Assembly: GCA_020024455.1 (NCBI GenBank)
Contig: JAHHTU010000002.1
Coordinates: forward strand, 62,001-126,000
From: Anaerotignum sp.
GTDB taxonomy: Bacteria; Bacillota; Clostridia; Lachnospirales; Anaerotignaceae
DNA: 64,000 nt
Direction: 5' to 3'
The notes beneath the pieces were generated by a model. It made no database searches. It was not told the origin of the DNA and saw only the letters and a list, made by a program, of their open reading frames with translations. How positions within the stretch are numbered: the stretch's first letter is position 1; every line of letters begins with the position of its first letter. Shown here piece by piece: positions 15,498 to 24,867 of the stretch. The position numbers and the translations under genes were made by a program.

Positions 15498-16481
15498 TCA
15501 GAAGTGTTGCTGTTCACCAAACATGGTATCACAAAGTGCCTGCATTTGTTTTGGCAAAGGGGCTTTCATTTCTTTGCCGTATAAATAGGCAAGGAAGCCC
15601 TCTTTTTCTTTCCAAACAATTCTTTGTGCGTGCAAACATTGATTGGATATTGCAAATTTGCCTTTTAACGCCGTATTTGCTGCGGCATCACCATATTTTC
15701 TGTCCCCCAGTACAGGGTGTCCGATTGCTTGCAAATGTGCACGAATTTGGTGTGTTTTTCCTGTAATCAGCTGTAATTCCAACAACGTCATGTCTGCGGT
15801 GTTTGCCACAGGGCGGTATTTTGTCAATGCTTTGCGGTATCCTGCTTTTTCGGTTGTGCTGGTACGCACTTGGTTGCGGCTTTCGTCTTTGGACAAATAC
15901 AAATCAATCTCACCTGCTTGGTCAATCACACCCGAAACCAATGTCAGATAGTATTTTTCCAGATGCTTGTTTTTGATTGCGGCATTGACTGCTTGTACTG
16001 CACGCAATGTTTTGCCCGCAATCACAATGCCGCTTGTGTTTCTGTCCAAGCGATTGCATACCGCAGGAGTAAATGTACTTTGTGCATCAGGGGTGTATTG
16101 TCCCTTTTCATGCAAATAGTACAAGATTTGGTCTACCAGCGTTTCTCTGTCCGTTGCAGTTTCTGGGTGTGTTAAAAGCCCTGCGGGTTTGGCTACCACA
16201 AGCAAATCATCATCTTCGTACACAATGCCGAAATGTCTTTTTGCCACAGGCACTTCTTTTTGCTCCATAAAATCCTGCATGGTTTCTTCTGCCAGATACA
16301 GTTGGAGGGTATCCCCCTCCAACAACAGCTCGCCGCCCTCTGCTTTTTTGCCGTTGCGTTTAATCCGCTTTTTGCGGAGCATTTTATATACAAAGCTTTT
16401 GGGGGCTTTGTTGAAATATTTCATCAAATATTTATCCAGTCTTTGATTTTGTTCGTTTTGTGTAATTTTGATTTCTTTCAA
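15498..16481 (-). CDS. RluA-family 23S rRNA pseudouridine synthase
   Basis: A 327-residue RluA-type enzyme. An S4 RNA-binding domain (residues about 10-70, QRLDKYLMKYF and KRIKRNGKKAE) precedes the catalytic domain with VCNRLDRNTSGIVIAGK, where Asp is the catalytic residue, and LITGKTHQIRAHLQAIGHPV. It isomerises uridine in large-subunit rRNA, most like RluC/RluD. I set the start at a TTG (16481), eight bases after AAAAGGAGC, because family members begin at this point and the only upstream ATG (16526) lies inside prfB. It follows prfB by 16 bp. Confidence 0.88.
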   Translation of the reverse strand: MKEIKITQNEQNQRLDKYLMKYFNKAPKSFVYKMLRKKRIKRNGKKAEGGELLLEGDTLQLYLAEETMQDFMEQKEVPVAKRHFGIVYEDDDLLVVAKPAGLLTHPETATDRETLVDQILYYLHEKGQYTPDAQSTFTPAVCNRLDRNTSGIVIAGKTLRAVQAVNAAIKNKHLEKYYLTLVSGVIDQAGEIDLYLSKDESRNQVRTSTTEKAGYRKALTKYRPVANTADMTLLELQLITGKTHQIRAHLQAIGHPVLGDRKYGDAAANTALKGKFAISNQCLHAQRIVWKEKEGFLAYLYGKEMKAPLPKQMQALCDTMFGEQQHF

Positions 16482-16497
16482 AGTCCGTATGCTCCTT

Positions 16498-17602
16498 TTA
16501 GTTGTGTATCCAAGACAGATACGCACTCATAAAGTTATCAATCGCACCGTCCATCACTGCATTGACATTGCCTGTTTCTTCGCCGGTACGATGGTCTTTT
16601 ACCATAGTGTAAGGCATAAATACATAAGAACGAATTTGGCTGCCCCAGCCAATTTCTTTGACATCGCCACGAATTTCTGCCAATTTTTGCATTTGTTCTT
16701 CAATTTTCAATGCCAGCAATTTACTTTTGAGCATTTTGAATGCACGTTCTTTGTTGCTAAATTGACTTCTTTCGTCCTGACACTGTACCACAATCCCTGT
16801 GGGAAAGTGTGTGATACGAATTGCAGAAGATGTTTTGTTGACGTGCTGTCCACCCGCACCGCTGGCACGGTAAGTGTCAATACGAATGTCATCTGCTTTG
16901 ACTTCGATTTCATTGTCATTTTCAATTTCAGGCATGACATCACAAGAGGCAAAAGAAGTGTGTCGTCTGCCGGAGCTGTCAAATGGTGACACACGTACCA
17001 AACGATGGATACCTTTTTCAGATTTCAGATACCCATACGCATTTTCGCCGTTGACCTGTATGGTCACAGACTTCAAGCCTGCCTCATCGCCGTCCAACAT
17101 ATCCAAAATTTCCACTTCGAAGCCTGCTTTTGCCGCCCATTTGGTATACATACGAAACATCATATTTGTCCAGTCACAAGCCTCTGTGCCGCCTGTACCT
17201 GCGTGCAACGTCACAATGGCATTGTTGCGGTCATATTCGCCGTCCAACATGGTTGCCACGTGCAACTGTTCATATGCTTCCAAAAAGTTGTCATTCATTT
17301 CTTTGACTTCTTCATACACACTTTCGTCCTGTTCTTCGATACCCATTTCAATCAATGTCAAAATGTCCTCGTAAGTTGTCACAAGACCTTCATATGTTTC
17401 CACTTTGGTTTTCAAAGCTTTCAACTGTTGTAATGTTTTTTGGCTTTTCTGCATATCGTTCCAAAATTCCGGGTCAGCAGAAAGCTCTTCCAATTCGGCT
17501 ATCTTTTCTTTCGCACCAGCGACGTCAAAGTGAAGCCCCCATTTCCTCTAATTTTTCATCGTAGGCAGATAAGCCCAAACGAATTTGTTCTAATTCGAAC
17601 AT
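16498..17602 (-). CDS. prfB: Peptide chain release factor 2, with programmed +1 frameshift
   Basis: A 367-residue RF2 made from two frames. Frame 1 starts at ATG 17602, encodes 25 residues ending MGASL, and meets TGA at 17525-17527. The CTT-TGAC slip site lets the ribosome skip one base and continue with GAC at 17526 through 342 further codons. The second part contains the stop-codon recognition region, the SPF motif (RVSPFDSSGRRHTSF) and the GGQ motif (SGAGGQHVNKT) that releases the peptide. RF2 reads UGA and UAA, so shortage of RF2 raises the frameshift and restores RF2. The gene lies between secA and the pseudouridine synthase gene, a usual Firmicute order (secA-prfB). Confidence 0.97.
17524..17542 (-). 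promoter_or_regulatory. prfB programmed +1 frameshift site
   Basis: The minus strand reads ATGGGGGCTTCACTTTGAC. The run of five G acts as the internal Shine-Dalgarno-like element, CTT is the slippery codon and TGAC the inefficient in-frame stop. The arrangement matches autoregulated RF2 genes. Confidence 0.9.
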
Positions 17603-17650
17603 CAAAAATCAACTCCTTCATATATGGATATTTTTTTGTTTGTATCTTTT

Positions 17651-17681
17651 CGGCAAAACATGGCAAATCCATGTTTTGCCG
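17651..17681. other. 13-bp perfect hairpin between secA and prfB
   Basis: CGGCAAAACATGG (17651-17663) and CCATGTTTTGCCG (17669-17681) form a perfect 13-bp stem with a 5-nt loop. There is no good T tract after it on the minus strand, so it is not a standard terminator. It may be a weak terminator, an mRNA-processing or stability element at the secA 3' end, or part of the prfB leader. Confidence 0.6.
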
Positions 17682-17706
17682 TCCAGTTTATCATGATACT
17701 ATGCCA

Positions 17707-20295
17707 TTATGCATTTCTGCCACAGCATTGTTTGTATTTTTTGCCGCTACCACAAGGGCAAAGGTCATTTCTGCCGATTTTTTCTTCACTTCTTGTTTTT
17801 GGCTTTTTGACAGAGCTGTCATCTCTGTTTGTAAACATAGGCTGTTGTACTTCTTCTCTGGTTGCCTCTGTTTCGATACGCACACGATACAGTATTTTTA
17901 ATGTATCTTCTTGGATATGGTTGCTCATCTCTTCAAACATATCGTATGCCGCAAATTTGTATTCAATCAATGGGTCACGCTGTGCATATGCGTGCAAGCC
18001 AATGCCTTGACGCATTTGGTCCATATCATCAATATGGTCCATCCATTTTTGGTCGATGGCACGCAACATGACAACTCGTTCCAGTTCTCTCATGCGTTCC
18101 GGTTCGCCGATTTCTTTTTCTTTCATTTCATACAACTGCACACCCAGTTTTTTGAGATTTTCTTTCATTTTCTCTTTTGTCATTTTGGACAAAGCGTCTT
18201 CTTTGATATTGATTTTGCCCACAGGAATGACAGCAGAGAATGTTTCGCTCAATGCGTTCATATCCCATTCTTCTGGCAGTTGTTCTTCACTGATGTGTGC
18301 ATCTACAATACGGTCGATGGTCTGTGCAATCATATTCATGATACTGTCACGCAGGTTTTCTCCATACAATACACGTTTTCTTTCGCCATAAATGACTTCA
18401 CGCTGTTCATTCATGACTTGGTCATATTCCAGCAAATGTTTACGAATGGCAAAGTTGTTGCCTTCCACTTTTTTCTGTGCATTTTCGATGGCTTTTGTCA
18501 ACATACCCGCCTCGATGGGTTCGTCCTCGCTCATGCCCATGGCATCAACCAATTTCATGGTTTTTTCAGAGCCAAACAAACGCATCAAATCGTCTTCCAA
18601 AGAAATATAAAATCTGGATTCACCGGGGTCACCCTGACGACCTGCACGACCACGCAACTGGTTGTCAATACGTCTGGATTCATGGCGTTCTGTACCGATG
18701 ATTTTCAAACCGCCCAATTCCGGCACACCATCGCCCAATTTGATATCCGTACCACGACCGGCCATGTTTGTGGCAATGGTCACTGCACCTTTTTGCCCTG
18801 CCAGTGCAACAATTTCCGCTTCCTGTGCGTGATATTTCGCATTCAACACTTGGTGTTTGATACCCTCTCTTTTGAGCATTTTGCTCAATTCTTCGGATTT
18901 GTCAATGGTTACGGTACCAACCAAAACCGGTTGCCCTTTTTCATAAGCTTGTGCAATATCTTTTACCACTGCACGGAATTTTCCTGCTTCTGTGCGGTAT
19001 ACCAAATCTTGTTTATCAATTCTGGCAACGGGTTTGTTTGTGGGGATTTCCACAACGTCCATACCATAAATGTTACGGAATTCATCTTCTTCTGTTTTCG
19101 CTGTACCGGTCATACCGCATTTCTTTTTATATTTATTGAAATAGTTCTGGAATGTGATGGTAGCCAGTGTTTTGCTTTCTCTTTTTACCTGTACGTTTTC
19201 TTTTGCCTCAATGGCTTGGTGCAAGCCATCGGAATATCTTCTGCCGGGCATCATACGACCGGTAAATTCGTCAACAATGACAATTTCGCCTTCATTTACC
19301 ACATAATCTTTATCCAAATGCATATTATAGTTTGCTTTCAATGCATTGTTGATATGGTGTTGCAATTCCAAGTTGTCCGGGTCGGACAAATTGTCCACAG
19401 AGAAGAATTTTTCTGCTTTTGCAACCCCTTCTTGTGTCAGCACAACACTTTTTGCTTTTTCATCTATGATGTAGTCGCCTTCTTCTTTGAGTTCTTCTTT
19501 CATCAAAGGATTCATAGCGTCATCTTCATTCAAAATACGACCTTTTTTCAACTGTTTGACAAACAAATCTGCCACACGGTACAAGTCTGTGGATTTGGAA
19601 CCGCTGCCGGAAATAATCAAGGGGGTTCTTGCTTCGTCAATCAATACGGAGTCCACTTCGTCGATGATGGCAAAGTGCAAATCTCTTTGTACCATGCTTT
19701 CTTTGCGTACCACCATGTTATCACGCAAATAGTCAAAGCCAAATTCATTGTTTGTACCATATGTGACATCACAGGCATATGCCGCACGACGTTCATTGTT
19801 ATCCATATCATTCAAAATAACGCCAACGGTCATACCCAAAGCTTCAAATACAGGGCTTACCCATTCGCTGTCACGTTGTGCCAGATAGTCATTGACTGTA
19901 ACAACGTGTACGCCTTTGCCCTCCAAAGCATTCAAATATGCGGAAAGGGTTGCCACCAATGTTTTCCCTTCACCGGTTCTCATTTCGGCAATACGTCCTT
20001 GGTGCATGACAATACCACCCATCAACTGCACAGGAAAGTGACGCATATCCAAAACGTGTGGACGAGATGCGGTTTCTCTGACAACTGCATATGCTTCGGG
20101 CAAAATATCGTCCAATGTTTCCCCTTTTTGCAAACGCTCCTTAAATTCTTGTGTTTTTGCTTTCAACTCTTCGTTTGAAAGCTTTTCATATTCCGGGCCC
20201 AGTGCTTCAATCTTTTGTACAATCGGTTTGATTTTTTTAATCTCTTTTTCACTGTAATTCCCAAATATTTTTTCCAACAAACCCATTTGGTTCAC
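17707..20295 (-). CDS. secA: SecA, protein-export ATPase
   Basis: An 862-residue SecA, the motor that pushes preproteins through SecYEG. It has NBD1 with Walker A MRTGEGKTLVATL near residue 100 and the DEVD box (IIDEVDSVLIDEARTP), the preprotein cross-linking domain, NBD2 with TNMAGRGTDIKLG and LRGRAGRQGDPGESRFYISLED, a helical scaffold/wing region, and the C-terminal zinc motif NDLCPCGSGKKYKQCCG that binds SecB or the ribosome in other species. Length is normal. It probably has its own promoter in the 152-bp gap upstream and precedes prfB. Confidence 0.98.
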   Translation of the reverse strand: MNQMGLLEKIFGNYSEKEIKKIKPIVQKIEALGPEYEKLSNEELKAKTQEFKERLQKGETLDDILPEAYAVVRETASRPHVLDMRHFPVQLMGGIVMHQGRIAEMRTGEGKTLVATLSAYLNALEGKGVHVVTVNDYLAQRDSEWVSPVFEALGMTVGVILNDMDNNERRAAYACDVTYGTNNEFGFDYLRDNMVVRKESMVQRDLHFAIIDEVDSVLIDEARTPLIISGSGSKSTDLYRVADLFVKQLKKGRILNEDDAMNPLMKEELKEEGDYIIDEKAKSVVLTQEGVAKAEKFFSVDNLSDPDNLELQHHINNALKANYNMHLDKDYVVNEGEIVIVDEFTGRMMPGRRYSDGLHQAIEAKENVQVKRESKTLATITFQNYFNKYKKKCGMTGTAKTEEDEFRNIYGMDVVEIPTNKPVARIDKQDLVYRTEAGKFRAVVKDIAQAYEKGQPVLVGTVTIDKSEELSKMLKREGIKHQVLNAKYHAQEAEIVALAGQKGAVTIATNMAGRGTDIKLGDGVPELGGLKIIGTERHESRRIDNQLRGRAGRQGDPGESRFYISLEDDLMRLFGSEKTMKLVDAMGMSEDEPIEAGMLTKAIENAQKKVEGNNFAIRKHLLEYDQVMNEQREVIYGERKRVLYGENLRDSIMNMIAQTIDRIVDAHISEEQLPEEWDMNALSETFSAVIPVGKINIKEDALSKMTKEKMKENLKKLGVQLYEMKEKEIGEPERMRELERVVMLRAIDQKWMDHIDDMDQMRQGIGLHAYAQRDPLIEYKFAAYDMFEEMSNHIQEDTLKILYRVRIETEATREEVQQPMFTNRDDSSVKKPKTRSEEKIGRNDLCPCGSGKKYKQCCGRNA

Positions 20296-20447
20296 CTCAT
20301 CTTGATTTTCTTTCTATTGCCGTATTCTCTCAAACGGTCAATGTTTGCATTGTTATAGTTTAACAGAAAAACAGTATGTCACGCAAGCATAAAATCATGA
20401 AAACGCCTGTCTTTACAAAACTGTAAGGATTTTGTAATATAGCACAT

Positions 20448-21092
20448 TCAATCTGCCACTTTGCGAATATCGTCCATATGCCCCAGTACCATCAAATGTT
20501 CTTCTTTTGCAAACACATAATCTGCATTTGGCAACGGCATCACTTCATCGCCTTGCTTGACAGCAACGATATTCAAATGATATTTTGCACGAAAGTTCAC
20601 ATCAATGACTGTTTTTCCAATCCAGCTTTGCAACGGCTGTATTTCGGCAATATAATAATTTTCCGCAAACGGAATCAAATCAAAAATATTGTCCAAATTG
20701 ACAGCCAATGCCAACTGCTCTGCCACATTTTTTTCCGGATAAATCACTTCATCTGCACCGATACGTTTCAAAAATTTTGCCTGTATATCCTCATCTGCTT
20801 TTGCGAACACTTTTTTTGCTCCCAATTCTTTCAGGAAACTGGTGATTTGCAAACTGTTTTTGAAATTCGTTCCCATACATACAAAACAGGCATCAAACAA
20901 ATTGATTCCAAAAGAATGTAATACATCAGGGTTTGTACAATCTCCAATTCTTGCACTCACACCCCAGGACAGCACATCTTCCACCGCAGACGCATCTTTG
21001 TCCACAACCATGATTTCACAATCATTCTCTGCCAAACATTTGCATAGATGGTGTCCAAAAGAACCCATACCCACAATCAAAAAGGATTTCAT
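20448..21092 (-). CDS. ktrA: KtrA, cytosolic RCK gating subunit of K+ uptake
   Basis: A 214-residue TrkA/KtrA-type protein. The RCK_N Rossmann domain starts MKSFLIVGMGSFGHHLCKCL, with the nucleotide-binding GMGSFG loop and the acidic VVDKDAS end of the second strand. The RCK_C domain lies at about 135-214. RCK_N binds ATP/ADP to gate the membrane partner; RCK_C of KtrA is a known cyclic-di-AMP site, which closes the channel. The gene is 25 bp downstream of ktrB, in an operon. The gdpP gene in this window makes a cyclic-di-AMP link plausible. Confidence 0.92.
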   Translation of the reverse strand: MKSFLIVGMGSFGHHLCKCLAENDCEIMVVDKDASAVEDVLSWGVSARIGDCTNPDVLHSFGINLFDACFVCMGTNFKNSLQITSFLKELGAKKVFAKADEDIQAKFLKRIGADEVIYPEKNVAEQLALAVNLDNIFDLIPFAENYYIAEIQPLQSWIGKTVIDVNFRAKYHLNIVAVKQGDEVMPLPNADYVFAKEEHLMVLGHMDDIRKVAD

Positions 21093-21117
21093 ATTTTTCG
21101 TTCCTTTCCTTTATCGT

Positions 21118-22446
21118 TTATCCAATCGTAATCTTTTCCACCGGTAATGTCACAGGAGGCGGTGCTTTTCGTTCCAGCAAGGCAACCGCAAACGAAATAC
21201 TGCCCACTCTGCCACAATACATCAAAAAGATAATGATACATTGTGACAAAGGCACCAAATCTCTGGTAATGCCTGTGGTAATGCCCACTGTTCCCATCGC
21301 AGAAAATGCTTCAAACAACACATCTGTCATGGAAATATTCTGCACAAAACAAATTGCCAAGCTCCCCATCAATATAAATGTCAAATTGACAAAAAACACA
21401 TAAATTGCTTTTTGCAATTCTTCATGTCCCAATCTCCTGCCAAAGATATTCGCACCTTTTTCATGACGCACACCCGCCAGTGTATACATCAATATGACAA
21501 CAAATGTTGTGGTTTTGATACCCCCTGCCGTAGAACCCGGACTACCGCCAATAAACATCAACAGCATCATCAACAACTGACTGCCCCCTGTCATGGCGGC
21601 AATATCCACGGTATTAAATCCCGCAGTCCTTGCTGTACAGGATTGAAACAACGATGTCAATATCTTTTCTTTGGTATCCATACCCACAGCCAAATTATGA
21701 CGCTCCATCAAGAACCACAGCAAGCCACCTCCAAATGTCAACACAAAAGAGGTACTTAACACAATTTTTGTCTGCAAGCGATAACGATGAAACCGCCATT
21801 TTTTTTGCAAAATATCGTCCCAAACCAAAAAACCAAGCCCGCCAATGGTAATCAATGCCATGATGGTGATATTCACCCATGCATCACCTGCATAGTCCAC
21901 AATCGAGCGATATTCGCCGAACAAATCAAACCCTGCATTGCAAAATGCCGAAATGGAATGGAACACACTAAAATACAGCCCCTTTTTCCAGCCAAACTGC
22001 GGGACAAACCGTACTGCCAATAACATAGCACCACAGGCTTCAAAAAGCAATGTCCCCCGCAATATTTTTCTGGTCAATCGCACAATGCCGCCAATTTGTG
22101 TCGAGTTAATGCTTTCTACCATCACTTCCCGATGACGCAAGCCAATTCTTTTACGCATCAAAAGCAAAAAACTCAGCGATATGGTCATAAATCCCATACC
22201 ACCAATTTGTATCAAAAGCAATATCACAATTTGTCCAAACAGCGTCCAGTGTGTACCGGTATCCTGCACCACAAGCCCCGTCACGCAAGAGGCGGAAACT
22301 GCCGTAAACAATGCGTCCAATACGGTTGTTGTACCGCTTTTGGTGGATATGGGCAAAAGCAAAAGCAATGTGCCGATTAAAATTACACAAAAATACCCCA
22401 ATGCTACAATTTGTAAATTGGAAAGTTTCATACGGGAACGAACCAC
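21118..22446 (-). CDS. ktrB: KtrB/TrkH-family K+ channel subunit
   Basis: A 442-residue membrane protein of the TrkH/KtrB superfamily with four pore repeats. Selectivity-filter-type glycine motifs are visible at TAVSASCVTGL, HSISAFCNAGFDLFG, SCTARTAGFNTVD and EAFSAMGTVGITTGIT. It forms the potassium path gated by KtrA, which follows in the same operon. The likely start is GTG at 22446 with AGAGGG 7 nt upstream; an out-of-frame ATG overlaps it. The extra length relative to some KtrB proteins is within the family range. Confidence 0.92.
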   Translation of the reverse strand: MVRSRMKLSNLQIVALGYFCVILIGTLLLLLPISTKSGTTTVLDALFTAVSASCVTGLVVQDTGTHWTLFGQIVILLLIQIGGMGFMTISLSFLLLMRKRIGLRHREVMVESINSTQIGGIVRLTRKILRGTLLFEACGAMLLAVRFVPQFGWKKGLYFSVFHSISAFCNAGFDLFGEYRSIVDYAGDAWVNITIMALITIGGLGFLVWDDILQKKWRFHRYRLQTKIVLSTSFVLTFGGGLLWFLMERHNLAVGMDTKEKILTSLFQSCTARTAGFNTVDIAAMTGGSQLLMMLLMFIGGSPGSTAGGIKTTTFVVILMYTLAGVRHEKGANIFGRRLGHEELQKAIYVFFVNLTFILMGSLAICFVQNISMTDVLFEAFSAMGTVGITTGITRDLVPLSQCIIIFLMYCGRVGSISFAVALLERKAPPPVTLPVEKITIG

Positions 22447-22465
22447 ATTGTCACCCTCTTTATTG

Positions 22466-23041
22466 TTATTTTGATGTTTTTTCTTGTATCAGTTTCTGTT
22501 TGGTATCTTCTTTTGCCAATGCACGCAATGCCGCTAAAAAGGCATCTGCTGCCTCTGCCTCTTTTGTACCATACGTTTGGTTTAATTCGTATTCCAGCGG
22601 CAGCCATGTATCCAACGGGGACTCATTATGTTGAATGACTGCCTCCAATTTATCCAAAGCTTTATATATCTTTGCTTCTTTGGTTTGCTGTGCCTCCATT
22701 TCCAAAAACAACGCTTTCCAATCGTCACATAAATCTTTCGATAATGTGTCCAACAAATCAAATACCGCCATTTCCTCTTTTTGGCTGTCATGTTGTGTTT
22801 TCCAAAAAGCGGGAATATCTCCCGTTATACTTTCCCCCAAATCATGCAATATACACATCTGTATGATTTTATAAAAATCCACATCGGAAACTTCATGCAC
22901 CAGCATCATTGCCATCAAAGACACACGCCAACTATGCTCTGCCACACTTTCCTGTCGTCTTTTGCTCGTGGTGCAGTGTCTGGTATTGTCTTTCAAACGT
23001 TCTGCAATATGCAAAAAATCCATCATTTGTTTTGGTGTCAT
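22466..23041 (-). CDS. HD-domain phosphohydrolase (YfbR-like 5'-nucleotidase type)
   Basis: A 191-residue HD-superfamily protein. Metal-binding residues fit the HD pattern: RQESVAEHSWRVSLMAMM gives the first His, CILHDLGESITGDIP gives the HD pair, and a later Asp lies near LDKLEAVIQH. The arrangement resembles YfbR/YGK1-type 5'-deoxynucleotidases. It overlaps the thymidine kinase gene by 4 bp (ATGA), so the two are co-translated; a deoxynucleoside-monophosphatase next to a thymidine kinase would make sense in nucleotide salvage balance. The start at 23041 follows AAAAAGGAG; a longer frame is rejected. Confidence 0.75.
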   Translation of the reverse strand: MTPKQMMDFLHIAERLKDNTRHCTTSKRRQESVAEHSWRVSLMAMMLVHEVSDVDFYKIIQMCILHDLGESITGDIPAFWKTQHDSQKEEMAVFDLLDTLSKDLCDDWKALFLEMEAQQTKEAKIYKALDKLEAVIQHNESPLDTWLPLEYELNQTYGTKEAEAADAFLAALRALAKEDTKQKLIQEKTSK

Positions 23042-23625
23042 GTTGTCTGCTCCTTTTTCACAGCCTTGTTCCAACAGCGGTAGCACATAGGCTCATAACT
23101 TTCATTCCCACCCAAAAAAATCTGTTCTCCATCTACCACCACTTTCCCATTTTCATCTATTCTTGCATTGACAATGGCTTTGTTGCCGCAGCTGCAAACG
23201 GTTTTCAATTCGGAAATGGAGTCTGCCAATTCAAACAATCGTATACTGCCTGCAAATGCTTTTGTGCGGAAATCTGTACGCAATCCATAACAAAACACAG
23301 GCACATGATACAAATCCACAATATCACGCAACTGCTCAATCTGCTGCATGGTAAAAAATTGTGCTTCGTCTGCAATAATCACATCATAAAATTCCCGTTC
23401 TCTTTCTTGGAACACTTGCAAAATATTCAAATCTGCCGCAATCGGTTCTGCATCTGCTGTCAAACCAACGCGACTTTTGACAATTGCCTTGCCATCTCTG
23501 TTGTCAATGGCAGGTTTCAACAACCATACGTGCATACCTTTTTCTTCATAATTGAACTTTGTAATCAACGCCTGTGCTGACTTGGAACTTCCCATTGCAC
23601 CATAACGAAAATATAACTTTGCCAC
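23038..23625 (-). CDS. tdk: Thymidine kinase (type II)
   Basis: A 195-residue type II thymidine kinase that phosphorylates thymidine for salvage. KLYFRYGAMGSSKSAQAL is the P-loop region, in the form used by the YxxAMxxGKS branch as in E. coli Tdk, with Ser in place of the usual Gly before Lys-Ser. DVIIADEAQFFT holds the catalytic Glu, CYGLRTDFR follows, and the zinc site uses CSCGNKAIVNAR and MCYRCW. I place the start at GTG 23625 because AAAAGGGGGA lies directly upstream and the ATG at 23646 precedes that ribosome site. Co-transcribed with the HD gene. Confidence 0.92.
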   Translation of the reverse strand: MAKLYFRYGAMGSSKSAQALITKFNYEEKGMHVWLLKPAIDNRDGKAIVKSRVGLTADAEPIAADLNILQVFQEREREFYDVIIADEAQFFTMQQIEQLRDIVDLYHVPVFCYGLRTDFRTKAFAGSIRLFELADSISELKTVCSCGNKAIVNARIDENGKVVVDGEQIFLGGNESYEPMCYRCWNKAVKKEQTT

Positions 23626-23761
23626 ATAAAGTCCCCCTTTTCTCAAATATTTTTATCATACCACAAAATATACATTCTGACGAGTGAAAAACCAATATCT
23701 GTTTACAACCATTTCCAATTTATGATACACTGAAAAAAACAGGAAAGGAAGCGAGTGACAA

Positions 23762-23977
23762 ATGAAATGCCCCTATTGCAACGCAGAAATGATGACAGGT
23801 ATTTTGAAGTCCGGTCGGTACATACAATTTCAGGAAATTGAAAACGGTAAGAAAAAAGAGGAATATTTGGTTGCCAAAAGTTATATGAGCGGTGCCAAAA
23901 TGGAGGGGGCACTTTGTCCGCAATGCAAAAAAATCATTGTAGATATCGCCCTTGTCGAACAGCCACCCACAAGATAG
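23762..23977 (+). CDS. Small zinc-ribbon protein (DUF6487-like)
   Basis: A 71-residue protein with two CxxC knuckles, MKCPYCNAEM at the start and LCPQCKK at residues 51-57, and a beta-rich middle (GRYIQFQEIENGKKKEEYLV). It resembles the PF20097/DUF6487 group of short zinc-ribbon proteins of unknown role found in many Clostridia. GGAAAGGAAGCG precedes the ATG. It is a single-gene unit with its own promoter-like sequence in the 136-bp gap (TTTACA near 23702 and TACACT near 23726) and a strong terminator directly after. Confidence 0.65.
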   Translation: MKCPYCNAEMMTGILKSGRYIQFQEIENGKKKEEYLVAKSYMSGAKMEGALCPQCKKIIVDIALVEQPPTR

Positions 23978-23980
23978 GCA

Positions 23981-24015
23981 AAAAAGAGGAGAACACTTGG
24001 TTCTCCTCTTTTTTT
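23981..24015. terminator. Bidirectional terminator
   Basis: AAAAAGAGGAGAAC (23981-23994) and GTTCTCCTCTTTTT (24000-24013) form a 14-bp perfect stem with A and T tracts on either side. It can end both the plus-strand zinc-ribbon gene and the minus-strand ABC permease gene. Confidence 0.9.
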
Positions 24016-24027
24016 ATGGATTTTGCA

Positions 24028-24867
24028 TCATTGCAATGCTGTATATTTCTTTGTCAGATAAATGGTAATGGTTGTATAAACCGCTGTGAAAATCACACAC
24101 CATATTATGCCCATGATACACAGTGTCCTAAAATTGGAAAACAGTTGTTGTGCCAATTCGATTCCGTTCGGAATATACATTATATCTTCTTCCAATACCA
24201 ATCCAAGTGCATCTTGTGTTGCAAATGATACCAAGTTCAAAATTTTATTTTCCACAAAAGAAATCACAAAAAACAGCACCAATGCAATGATACGATTGCC
24301 TTTGCGGAAACAGGGCAGATATGCAATACAAATGGAAATATAAATCATAGAAATCAATTCCAAAACAGCCAATAAACAAAGTATCAAAAACAATACAATA
24401 TTGAGTATAATTTCTTGTTCCGAAAAAATGGTTTTGACAAGTTCCCATGTACGCATAATGCCCACATCAGGATTGACTGCACTATATAAAATACTGAAAC
24501 AAAGCAACCCACACACCACAAAGACACCCGTACCCCAAATCATGGCAGAAGCCATTTTGCCAAGCACCAATTTTGTTGTGGATATGGGCAGTGTAAATGT
24601 CAAATACCCTTCTCTGCCATACATACTGCGGTCATACCGTATGGCTGTGTTGATGCCATACATCAATGCCAAAACCGCAACCGATACCCCGCACGCCATC
24701 ACCAGAAATACCCATGTAGATGTCACCCAGTCTGCTACCGTGGATTCATATACCACCATTTTCCCATTGATGACTGTGCCGATACAAAACAAAAATGCAA
24801 TCGCAAAACATACACCATATAACAAAGCATTTGCCCGCAATTCATGTTTTACAACTTTTCCAAACAT
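24028..24867 (-). CDS. ABC transporter permease (ABC-2 type)
   Basis: A 279-residue protein with six hydrophobic segments, beginning MFGKVVKHELRANALLYGVC and including a long cytosolic stretch after helix 2 (SMYGREGYLTFTLPISTTKL) typical of ABC-2/YtrC-like permeases. It pairs with the ATPase encoded immediately upstream (1-nt overlap, TAATG) and a GntR regulator. The substrate is unknown; operons of this layout often respond to cell-wall antibiotics or export peptides. The stop lies just outside the bidirectional terminator. Confidence 0.75.
   Translation of the reverse strand: MFGKVVKHELRANALLYGVCFAIAFLFCIGTVINGKMVVYESTVADWVTSTWVFLVMACGVSVAVLALMYGINTAIRYDRSMYGREGYLTFTLPISTTKLVLGKMASAMIWGTGVFVVCGLLCFSILYSAVNPDVGIMRTWELVKTIFSEQEIILNIVLFLILCLLAVLELISMIYISICIAYLPCFRKGNRIIALVLFFVISFVENKILNLVSFATQDALGLVLEEDIMYIPNGIELAQQLFSNFRTLCIMGIIWCVIFTAVYTTITIYLTKKYTALQ

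Noticed and set aside
17911..20178. 755-codon open frame on the plus strand opposite secA
   Set aside because: It is antisense to the unmistakable SecA frame, has extreme His/Phe/Cys composition and no ribosome site; it is a shadow of the secA codon pattern.
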